Assembly: GCA_946540675.1 (NCBI GenBank)
Contig: CAMNIW010000033.1
Location: 1-10,279, forward strand
Reading direction: 5' to 3'
Source: an uncultured Clostridia bacterium
GTDB taxonomy: Bacteria > Bacillota > Clostridia > Christensenellales > Borkfalkiaceae
Length of the DNA: 10,279 bases
Part shown: in pieces, positions 1 through 6,533 of the stretch
Position numbering within the stretch: the stretch's first letter is position 1
Layout of the letters: each line of letters begins with the position of its first letter
Translations under genes and position numbers: made by a program
The notes under the pieces: generated by a model
The model's input: the letters and a program-made list of their open reading frames with translations, nothing else
The model's database searches: none
Told to the model about the DNA's origin: nothing

Positions 1-1747
1 TGGTTTTTATAAGTTTAGCGATTTTCTCGGTGTTCGCCCTGACCAGCACGGCTATATCCGAGTACCGCACGTCTTTAAGGGTTCTGTTGCCGTCCTTGTC
101 GACGTCGTATATTTTATTGTCGTTTACTTCGTCCCGTATGATTTTCGCGATGAGAAGACCTTCGCCTTCTTCAAAGCGGTCGTCTTCCTTGTCGGAGTCC
201 GCTATAAGGTCGTAAACGCCTGCGGGCGGCTCCGTTTTTTCCTTTGTTTCGGTAAGGACGTGAACGGTTGCCGATCCGTAGTTTTCGGGGAAAATTCCGC
301 CGCGGACCATCGGGTTCGACGCGTAGTCCGTGCCGCCGAACTCTTCGGTCATAACTCCCGAAAAGACGTTGTTTACCGCTTTAAGAACGCCGTCCGAACT
401 CCTGAAATTGCAGTCGAGAGAAAAGGCTTTGCCTTTGCCCGCGGCGTAGTCTTTGTATTTTGCCGCGAATATCGCGGGGTTGCATCCGCGGAAGGCGTAT
501 ATGGACTGCTTAACGTCGCCCACCATAAACGCGTTGTCTTTAGATATAAGCGACAGTATGGCTTCCTGAAGCCCGTTTACGTCCTGATATTCGTCCGCAA
601 AGACGAAATCGTATTTTTCCCTTACCGAAGAAAGGACGTCGGGATTTTCGGAAAGAAGTTTGTATGCAAGCCTTTCGAGATCGCCGAAGTCGGCGACGTT
701 TTCTCGGCGTTTCAGCGCGGAAAACTTTTCTTCGAAAGCGAGCGTCGTCCTTGCGAGAGCCGAAACCGTTTCCGCTGTGGAGAGATATCTCGCCTTGCAC
801 TCTTCGTCCGTAAGACCCTGCATCGAAACGGCGATCTCGTCGTAAATTCCGTTTACCGTTTTTACTATTCCCTTGACGGTCGCCTTTATTTCTTCGACGT
901 AAGGGTCGCCGTTTTTGTTGGCGTTGGGAAATTTCTCGCAGGGGAGAGCGGCGACGGATATAAGGTCGGGGAGTGTTTTTGCGGACAGCGCGGCAAGGTA
1001 CTTCGAGTAAGCGGACTTTGCCGCCGCCGCGAGTTTTTCCGTTCCCGAACACTCCGCCGCGGACTCTTCGAAGTCGGTCTTTACGGATTTCAGCATTTCG
1101 CGGTAGACGGAGAGCAGTCCGTTTTTATATTCTTCGTAAGTCTTTTCGTTCACGCTTTCCGCGCACTTTTCGAGAAAGCCCTTTTGGTCCTGTTCGGTAG
1201 CCGAAAAAGAGTAAAGGTCGAGAACGAGTTGTTTGAGAGCCCCGTCGCTCCTTCCCGAACGGTAAAACCTGACCAGCCGCAAAAAGCCTTCGTCCCGCTT
1301 TTCGTACAGTTCTCGGAAAAGATCGTCTATCGCCGATTGTTTAAGTTCGGCGGAGTCGTTGTCGTCCGCCACCTTGAACGACGGGTCGAGCCCTATCGCG
1401 AAAAATTCCGAGCGAAGGAGATTTGCGCAGTAACTGTCAAAGGTGGACACGTCGGCGTATTGCACTTTTTCGAGAGATAGCCTGAGTCTTTCGGGGTCTT
1501 TGCCGCCCGTTATCGCCTTTTTTATGCGCTTTACGAGTTTTTTCTTCATATCGGCGGCGGAAGCGTTGGTATACGTCACGGCAAGGATCCTGTCCACGTC
1601 GGTCTCGCCGTTTATGACGAGATCGATTATGCGTTCTATCATAACCTTGGTCTTTCCGCTGCCTGCCGAAGCGGAGACGAGAACGTTTCCGCCCCTTTCG
1701 ACGACCGCCGCGCGCTGCGAAGGAGTGAGATTGTCTTTATCGGTCAT
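1..1747 (-). CDS. addA: AddA helicase-nuclease subunit, 3' part beyond window
   Basis: The gene is read leftward and stays open to the window edge. About 582 N-terminal residues are visible, roughly half of a usual AddA of about 1,200. It is the UvrD-like (SF1A) 3'-5' helicase subunit of the AddAB complex, which resects double-strand breaks in the cytoplasm. Visible motifs are a Q-motif-like LTPSQ (residues 7-11), Walker A SASAGSGKT (25-33), Walker B DEYQD (about 384-388), motif III GDVKQSIYAFRG (about 410-421) and motif IV CNFRSS (about 446). Helicase motifs V and VI and the C-terminal nuclease domain would lie off the left edge. The ATG at 1747 follows an AAGGAG Shine-Dalgarno (1760-1755) with 7 bases between, and it overlaps the end of addB by 11 bases in another frame. 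This points to translational coupling in an addB-addA operon. Identity as AddA rather than PcrA/UvrD rests on the AddB partner and the long insertion between motifs I and II. Confidence 0.95.
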   Translation of the reverse strand, partial: MTDKDNLTPSQRAAVVERGGNVLVSASAGSGKTKVMIERIIDLVINGETDVDRILAVTYTNASAADMKKKLVKRIKKAITGGKDPERLRLSLEKVQYADVSTFDSYCANLLRSEFFAIGLDPSFKVADDNDSAELKQSAIDDLFRELYEKRDEGFLRLVRFYRSGRSDGALKQLVLDLYSFSATEQDQKGFLEKCAESVNEKTYEEYKNGLLSVYREMLKSVKTDFEESAAECSGTEKLAAAAKSAYSKYLAALSAKTLPDLISVAALPCEKFPNANKNGDPYVEEIKATVKGIVKTVNGIYDEIAVSMQGLTDEECKARYLSTAETVSALARTTLAFEEKFSALKRRENVADFGDLERLAYKLLSENPDVLSSVREKYDFVFADEYQDVNGLQEAILSLISKDNAFMVGDVKQSIYAFRGCNPAIFAAKYKDYAAGKGKAFSLDCNFRSSDGVLKAVNNVFSGVMTEEFGGTDYASNPMVRGGIFPENYGSATVHVLTETKEKTEPPAGVYDLIADSDKEDDRFEEGEGLLIAKIIRDEVNDNKIYDVDKDGNRTLKDVRYSDIAVLVRANTEKIAKLIKT

Positions 1748-4700
1748 TTCCGTTCTCCTTTCCGCTTTGCGGCGGTTCTTCGAGTCCGGCGCTTATTATC
1801 GCGTCGGACTTCACTTTGGCTCCGCCCCGTCTTGCGGCTTTGTCCGTTTCGGGGTCCCTGCCGCAAAGCGCCTTATAAGAGCAGTAAGAGCACGCCCCTT
1901 CGTAAGGAGTGGCGAGTATAAAGCCATTTTTCAGGTTTTCCGCGGCGCATATAGCCATTTTTTTAGCGTATTTCATATATCCGTCGAAGTAGTCCGCCGA
2001 AACGAGCGAATTTTTCTTTCCTTCCACAAATTCGCTTTCGCGGTTTTCGGCAAGGTTCGGATCGGTCGCTTTAAGGACTTCTTCGTCGTCGAGAGTTTTT
2101 CCGTACATATACGGGGTCTTTTCCCCGTCTTTCGAGAATTTGTCGTTTACGTCGTAGTAGTACGCGCCCGCCGGCTTGTCTCCGCCCACCGCAAAGGCTT
2201 GCAGGTAGAGATAGAGTTGCAGGTTCCTTCCCGTGTAGAAAGAAGAGTCTTTTGACTTGTCCGCCGCGTGCGCCGTCTTGTAGTCCACTATCCTTACGTA
2301 ATTTCCGTATTTGTCGAGCCTGTCGGCATACCCCGACAGTTTGAGATCGCCGAAAGACGTCGGAAGCACCACCGCTTTGTATTCCGCTCCGTCGCCGAAA
2401 CGCTGTTCTTCGCTTGTCGGGCGGAATTTGGATATTTTGGTTTCCCGATAGATGTTGCCGCAAAGTTTTACGGCTTCCTTTTTCAGGAGTTTTTGAGAAT
2501 AAGCGTAATCGGGACGGCTTAAAAATCTCGAATATTCTTCGGCGGCGAACACTTCGTCGAACGCCGTTTCGGCAAGAGCCTTGCAAGACGCTTCGTCCGT
2601 AGCGTTTGCGAGTTTATCCTTTACGAAGTTTTCCGCCGTTTTGTGCAAAACGTTTCCGAAGTCGGCGGCGCTTATGTCGGGCGAAACGCTGTCGGACAGC
2701 CCCGCGCCGTATTTAAGGAAACAGGAGTAGGGGCAGTTGTAGAACGCTTCTATGACGGAAGCGGAGATTTTCCCCGTCTTGTCGAAGTAGTTTTCTTTCG
2801 GAACGACGGCGTATCTTTCGGGTTCGGCGTTGACGCCGCCTATAAGTTCGGTCGCGCGCTTGCTGTACGCGCCGCCGTCAAAGGTTTTGAGAGCGTCGAA
2901 CAGAGAAGACACCGAAGTCAGATCGTCGGTTTCCCCGTTTCTGAATTTTTCGCCGTCCATCACGAGAGAAAGGAGAGCCGGACGTATTCCCATATAGCCG
3001 AAAGAGTCGCGTTCGTCGCGCTCGTCGCCTTGGCGTTTTATCGCGTCCTTTACCATCGAATCGGAGTTGAAGGGCGTTATGCCGAATATCTCGGTAAGGT
3101 TTTCCGCCATCTCGCTCACCGTGTTTTTCCCGCCCGAAACCGAAGCGAGAGAATACGACGCTATAAGCACGTCCGAAAACGACGCGAGAGCGACCCCCGC
3201 CGCTTCCTTTTCACGCTTGTTGACGACCCTGATCTTGGGTTCTATCGCGACAGAAAGGCTTTCGAGCCCCGCTATATCCCTGTCGGAAAGAAGGGCGACG
3301 TCGTTTTTTACGGGCGGAACGTCGCCGCTCAGTCCCGCCGCGAAAAGTATCTTGTAACGCTTGTAGCGGCAGTCCTTCAGGTTGCCTATAAAGACGCAGT
3401 CTTTGGTGCGTTGAAGCAAAGACACGTCGCAGGCGTCCACGCCGGCGGCAAGTATTTTATAGAATTCTTCCGCGGTGACCGTTTCTTCTCCCAGCACGTC
3501 TTCTATTTCGTCCAAAACGGAGTAGAAGTCGTCGTCCGCTCCGACAAGGAAGTTCCGTTCGTCGCCGTCGGACAGTTCGCCGAGACGTGAAAAGACTATT
3601 TCGGCGTTTTCTTCCGCTCCGCAGTTTTTAAGGAACGAAGATATCGCCTTTACGAAAGTTTTCGCCGTTCCGCTCTTCGGGTATCCCTTGAAGAAAGAAG
3701 CGAGAACGGAATTTTTTGCGCCGAGAAAGATGTCGCCCGTGTCTATTCCGTCTATAAATTCGCTTGCCGAGACCGAGCGCTCCGCGAGCATTCGCAAAAG
3801 GTCGTCCGCGCGGCGTTTGTCCGAAATGAACAGACTGCTCGAAACGATCTTTCTTATGTCCTTTACGGTCGCTCCGCGCGCGCCCGCTCTCGCTGCGTCC
3901 GTCGCGAGCCTTGCGAGCGGATGAAGGGCGAGCGGTTTTTTCTCGTCCGCGAAAGACGGTATGCCGTAGTCCGAAAAAGCGCGTTTCAGCGCGAGCGAAT
4001 ACGCGCCGAGATCCCCGACGCCCACCGCTATATCGCCGTAACGCGCTTCGCCGCGCATAACTTTAAGTCGCACGTATCTCGCTATGAAGTCGGCTTCTTC
4101 CGAAACCGTTTTCGCTTCGAACAAAAAGACGTTGTTTTTCTTTTCCGCGATCGCCCGATAAGCGGGGTTAAACAGCCCGTCGAGTATTTTTTCGCCGCTC
4201 TCGCAGGCTCCCGTCGGGATTACCTTCGGTCGGGTTTTCGTTATACCGTATACGAAATCCGCAAATTCCGACGTATACAGAGAAGAGTTTTCCCCGTCTA
4301 CGGTTATAAAGTCGCACGAACGGCAGTTTTTAAGCAGGGTTTCGATTATCTCGCGGCTTTGTTTCGTTACCGAAGAAAATCCGGCGACCACCACGTGCGA
4401 GTTTTTTAGTTTTTCGTCGTTTTCTATCGCGCCGACCATCGCCGAAAAGCCGCTGCTGCTGTCGGTCAGTTCGCGCTCTTTAAGGAATTCTTCGTATTTT
4501 CCGAATATTAAGGCGACGTCGCCTATCTTGGCTTTGGCGGCGGCGGAACATCCGTCCAGACACCCGAAGAGATCTTCGGGGGAGACCTTCGCGCTTTTGA
4601 GTTGGGCGATAAGTTCGCTCGTTTCCGCGGCAAAAGACGGGGAAGCGTACAGCCGTCCGAGAGTTTTCAGTTCGTTCCGCGACGCCGACAGTATCTTTTT

Positions 4701-4955
4701 TACCGCCATCGCCGCGCCTTCTTTGGAAAGGTTGTTTCTCCCCGGGAGATTTTTGCTTACGTACCGCCCGAAAGAAGTTACTTCCGTATTAAAAGTGCCG
4801 CCCGTCTTTTCCACGACCGCCTGTTCGAGAGAGAGCGTGAGTTTATCTTCGCAAAATATGACCGTCCTTTCGTCGAGAGACCGCCCGAAAGCCGCCGCGA
4901 TATCCGCGGCGGCGGCGATACAGTCGAAATAAGTTTTACAGGAATAAACGGACAT
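1737..4955 (-). CDS. addB: AddB helicase-nuclease subunit with Fe-S nuclease domain, no Walker A
   Basis: This 1,072-residue protein is the partner subunit of AddAB, which resects DNA ends for RecA-mediated repair. The C-terminal RecB-family nuclease domain is intact: GNVLHKTAE with H771, VDYKTA with D891 and K893, and a GRNLQLYLYLQA helix. The four cysteines expected to bind the AddB [4Fe-4S] cluster are present: C741 in NCPYSC, then C1022-X2-C1025-X5-C1031. The N-terminus has the familiar inactive-helicase features VIFCEDKLTLSLEQ and EVTSFGRYV, but the GxxGxGKT loop that opens Bacillus-type AddB is missing. In that respect it resembles RexB of lactic acid bacteria. The start at 4955 is supported by an AAAAGG site (4967-4962) 6 bases upstream and by lack of conserved sequence before it. 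addA begins inside its last codons. Identity is very likely from the cysteine pattern, the nuclease motifs and the addA neighbour. Confidence 0.95.
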   Translation of the reverse strand: MSVYSCKTYFDCIAAAADIAAAFGRSLDERTVIFCEDKLTLSLEQAVVEKTGGTFNTEVTSFGRYVSKNLPGRNNLSKEGAAMAVKKILSASRNELKTLGRLYASPSFAAETSELIAQLKSAKVSPEDLFGCLDGCSAAAKAKIGDVALIFGKYEEFLKERELTDSSSGFSAMVGAIENDEKLKNSHVVVAGFSSVTKQSREIIETLLKNCRSCDFITVDGENSSLYTSEFADFVYGITKTRPKVIPTGACESGEKILDGLFNPAYRAIAEKKNNVFLFEAKTVSEEADFIARYVRLKVMRGEARYGDIAVGVGDLGAYSLALKRAFSDYGIPSFADEKKPLALHPLARLATDAARAGARGATVKDIRKIVSSSLFISDKRRADDLLRMLAERSVSASEFIDGIDTGDIFLGAKNSVLASFFKGYPKSGTAKTFVKAISSFLKNCGAEENAEIVFSRLGELSDGDERNFLVGADDDFYSVLDEIEDVLGEETVTAEEFYKILAAGVDACDVSLLQRTKDCVFIGNLKDCRYKRYKILFAAGLSGDVPPVKNDVALLSDRDIAGLESLSVAIEPKIRVVNKREKEAAGVALASFSDVLIASYSLASVSGGKNTVSEMAENLTEIFGITPFNSDSMVKDAIKRQGDERDERDSFGYMGIRPALLSLVMDGEKFRNGETDDLTSVSSLFDALKTFDGGAYSKRATELIGGVNAEPERYAVVPKENYFDKTGKISASVIEAFYNCPYSCFLKYGAGLSDSVSPDISAADFGNVLHKTAENFVKDKLANATDEASCKALAETAFDEVFAAEEYSRFLSRPDYAYSQKLLKKEAVKLCGNIYRETKISKFRPTSEEQRFGDGAEYKAVVLPTSFGDLKLSGYADRLDKYGNYVRIVDYKTAHAADKSKDSSFYTGRNLQLYLYLQAFAVGGDKPAGAYYYDVNDKFSKDGEKTPYMYGKTLDDEEVLKATDPNLAENRESEFVEGKKNSLVSADYFDGYMKYAKKMAICAAENLKNGFILATPYEGACSYCSYKALCGRDPETDKAARRGGAKVKSDAIISAGLEEPPQSGKENGNDR

Positions 4956-4962
4956 AATATAC

Positions 4963-5014
4963 CTTTTATAATTAAGAATATAACATATCTTTTATAATTA
5001 AGAGTATAACATAA
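4963..5014. repeat. 26-bp tandem duplication upstream of addB
   Basis: Two head-to-tail copies, 4963-4988 and 4989-5014, match at 24 of 26 positions. The differences are at unit positions 16 (a/g) and 26 (t/a). The unit is AT-rich and lies immediately upstream of the addB start. Each copy contains, on the minus strand, an extended -10-like element and an A-rich stretch resembling a weak ribosome site. The proximal copy supplies the addB Shine-Dalgarno. Confidence 0.9.
4977..5011 (-). promoter_or_regulatory. addB: Putative duplicated extended -10 promoters for addBA
   Basis: On the minus strand the tandem repeat carries TGTTATACT (5011-5003) and TGTTATATT (4985-4977), both of the TGn-TATAxT extended -10 form. 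No good -35 sits 17 bases upstream of either, which extended -10 promoters can tolerate. Predicted starts fall near 4996 and 4970. These give leaders of about 41 and 15 bases, and the shorter one would barely cover the AAAAGG ribosome site. The assignment is inferred from sequence only. Confidence 0.5.
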
Positions 5015-5089
5015 AACGCGTAAAAACGGAAACAATATTGTGAAAAAATAAATTTCTTTTATATTTTGATTTTATTTTTTTCGGGTTTA

Positions 5090-5098
5090 TGGTATAAT
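5090..5098 (+). promoter_or_regulatory. Extended -10 promoter for the lipoprotein gene
   Basis: TGG-TATAAT is a perfect extended -10 element. The T-rich 5070-5075 hexamer at 17-bp spacing is only a poor -35; a TTGATT exists at 5066-5071 but at 21-bp spacing. The predicted transcript starts near 5105, giving a leader of about 33 bases before the ATG at 5138. Confidence 0.7.
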
Positions 5099-5137
5099 CG
5101 GTTTACAAATTGCATTTTCGGCAAAACGGAGACAAAG

Positions 5138-6181
5138 ATGAAGAAAAAACTTTTTGCGTTCGCGGCGCTGTCGCTTGCCGGCGTGTTGCTCGTCGGGTGC
5201 GGAAACGCAAACTCGGTAAACTTCGAGAAGACGTACTGGGATAAAAATCCGTCGGACGCTCTCGTTACCGTAAACGAGAAACTCACCTATACGGTGGACT
5301 TTATCAAGGGAACTTCCAAGGAAGAACTCGGCGGTCTCGCTTCCGCGCTTATAGGCAACGACAAGTTGTCTTTTGCGCTCGGCGGCGAAAAATCGACCTA
5401 TACAGCCGAACTCACCACCGAAGACGGGCTTTACGTATACAGGACCAGGCTCGTCGTGAACGGAACGTATACTTTCGGAGAAAACACTTACGAAGTTACG
5501 GGCGACACCGTGGAAACGACCGTAAAGTTCAAGAGCCTTAAAGACGGGTTTGCCCCCGTGGAATCGGTCAGAAAAGCCGTAAACGTAATACCGGTCAACA
5601 GCGCGCCCGCTCAAAAAGAACAGTTCGTAAAGGGCGGCTACACCGTGAAGACGACTTACGGGGGAACCGACGCGAGAGTGGAGTTTTTTGCGGACGAAGA
5701 CGAAGAAAGTCGGAGCATATACGGCGAACTCGAGAAGAAATATCCGCTCACCGTCAAGAAGTATTCCAAACAGGCGTATATAGACAACGATATTTCCGTG
5801 CTTCTTTTCAGAACGTTCCGCTATAACAACAGCATAAGTTACACTTTCGGTTCGGTAGAGCCGATAGCGGGCGAACTCAAAACGGTCGTCGGCTCGACCG
5901 TGGACGAAGGGAACAAGCCGAAGAGAACGGAGATAACTCTCGCAAGTCCGAGACTTCCCGAATACGGCAGTCCCAACACGCTTGCGTTTACCGCTCAGGG
6001 CGTAAAATTCTCCACGCAGGGAAACGGCGGACAGACCTATATGTACGCGTACTACGCGATAGCAGGCAAAGGAGAAACCGAAGACTCGGAAAACAAGACG
6101 AGAAGATATCCGCTCAAAATTTTCCAAAGGGCGATACACAACACGGGTTACTTCGTGTTTACCCTTTCGAGCGCCGAATAA
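5138..6181 (+). CDS. Lipoprotein of unknown function
   Basis: The 347-residue protein is not recognised as a member of a named family. It begins with a clear lipoprotein signal: KKK at residues 2-4, a hydrophobic stretch 5-19 and the lipobox LVGC with the acylated cysteine at 21. The mature protein should therefore be anchored to the outer face of the cytoplasmic membrane. The remainder is polar, rich in Thr, Tyr, Glu and Lys with many alternating short stretches, which suggests a beta-rich extracellular domain. There is no second membrane segment and no cysteine after C21. The chosen ATG (5138) has GGAG at 5128-5131 six bases upstream and places the signal peptide at the N-terminus; an upstream in-frame ATG (5066) would start before the promoter and bury the signal. 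The gene appears monocistronic, with its own promoter and terminator, and is divergent from addBA. Nothing nearby indicates a substrate or partner. Confidence 0.88.
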   Translation: MKKKLFAFAALSLAGVLLVGCGNANSVNFEKTYWDKNPSDALVTVNEKLTYTVDFIKGTSKEELGGLASALIGNDKLSFALGGEKSTYTAELTTEDGLYVYRTRLVVNGTYTFGENTYEVTGDTVETTVKFKSLKDGFAPVESVRKAVNVIPVNSAPAQKEQFVKGGYTVKTTYGGTDARVEFFADEDEESRSIYGELEKKYPLTVKKYSKQAYIDNDISVLLFRTFRYNNSISYTFGSVEPIAGELKTVVGSTVDEGNKPKRTEITLASPRLPEYGSPNTLAFTAQGVKFSTQGNGGQTYMYAYYAIAGKGETEDSENKTRRYPLKIFQRAIHNTGYFVFTLSSAE

Positions 6182-6195
6182 AAACCGAAAAAATT

Positions 6196-6229
6196 ATCCG
6201 CGACGGAAATTTTCCGCCGCGGATTTTTT
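6196..6229 (+). terminator. Intrinsic terminator of the lipoprotein gene
   Basis: The left arm 6196-6208 pairs with 6212-6224 (ATCCGCGaCGGAA with TTCCGcCGCGGAT), with one A/C mismatch and a 3-base loop. Six T follow. It begins 15 bases after the lipoprotein stop codon. Confidence 0.9.
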
Positions 6230-6394
6230 GTACCGTTATACGATTTTTGAGTCGGTTTATGCCGCTTTATCCGATCGGGCGGTTCGACTCGACACTCTTT
6301 TCCGTTTAAGAAAGAATATCCCGTTTCGACGAAATCTTCGACGGTAAAGGCTTCAAATATCCCGAATGCCGCACCAACGCCTGTTGTTTTTTAG
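6230..6394. other. Gene-free stretch with codon-like, stop-interrupted segment
   Basis: No supportable gene is present. From ATG 6259 a frame reads 16 codons (MPLYPIGRFDSTLFSV) to TAA at 6307-6309. The same frame then continues as ERISRFDEIFDGKGFKYPEC with triplets typical of neighbouring genes, before entering the T-rich repeat. No ribosome site precedes the ATG, and the minus strand is also open here. It could be a decayed gene fragment or simply spacer with gene-like composition; I cannot tell which. Confidence 0.25.
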
Positions 6395-6457
6395 TTGTTT
6401 TTGTTGTTTTTATGTCGTTTTCATATATATTTTAACAATAAAAACAACAAAAAACAA
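6395..6457. repeat. T-rich/A-rich inverted repeat upstream of glycyl radical operon
   Basis: The left arm 6395-6413 (TTG-T5-GTTG-T5-AT) is complementary to the right arm 6438-6457 (AT-A5-CAAC-A6-CAA), with a single-base bulge and a 24-base AT-rich spacer. The left side also lies in a series of GTTG/GTCG-T-run units starting at 6383, 6394, 6403 and 6414, about one helical turn apart. The repeat ends 8 bases before the -35 box at 6466, so it lies outside the transcript. It may be a regulator-binding site, a bent-DNA element or a weak terminator for incoming transcription. Confidence 0.75.
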
Positions 6458-6465
6458 AATTTTCG

Positions 6466-6494
6466 TTGACAACGGGCGTGACTTAATATATAAT
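6466..6494 (+). promoter_or_regulatory. Perfect-consensus sigma-A promoter of the glycyl radical operon
   Basis: TTGACA (6466-6471), exactly 17 bases, then TATAAT (6489-6494): both hexamers match consensus. The predicted start is near 6501, giving a leader of about 33 bases with AAGGTGG at 6523-6529 as ribosome site. The -35 lies inside the perfect palindrome GTTG-A-CAAC (6465-6473), a possible operator. A promoter this strong usually needs a repressor if the gene is conditional. Confidence 0.88.
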
Positions 6495-6533
6495 ATAAGA
6501 GAAAACAACCCAAAATTTTCCGAAGGTGGCAAA

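Noticed and set aside
260..1480. Long plus-strand open frame (406 codons)
   Set aside because: It is antisense to addA, whose helicase motifs are unmistakable; the frame is open because of codon bias on the real strand.
5066..5137. Upstream in-frame ATG adding 24 residues to the lipoprotein
   Set aside because: It lies upstream of the extended -10 promoter at 5090-5098 and would bury the signal peptide inside the protein.
5087..6139. Minus-strand open frame of 350 codons opposite the lipoprotein gene
   Set aside because: The plus strand has a signal peptide, promoter, ribosome site and terminator; the minus frame shows only repetitive Arg/Val/Phe-rich shadow composition.
6381..6460. CRISPR-like or phage repeat array
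   Set aside because: The units are 9-11 bases of low-complexity GTTG-T-run without spacers; an AT-rich regulatory or bending element fits better.
6366..6533. In-frame upstream extension giving the dehydratase 56 extra N-terminal residues with a hydrophobic stretch
   Set aside because: It is the translation of the T-rich inverted repeat and of the promoter itself. The transcript should start near 6501, and AAGGTGG sits before the ATG at 6534.
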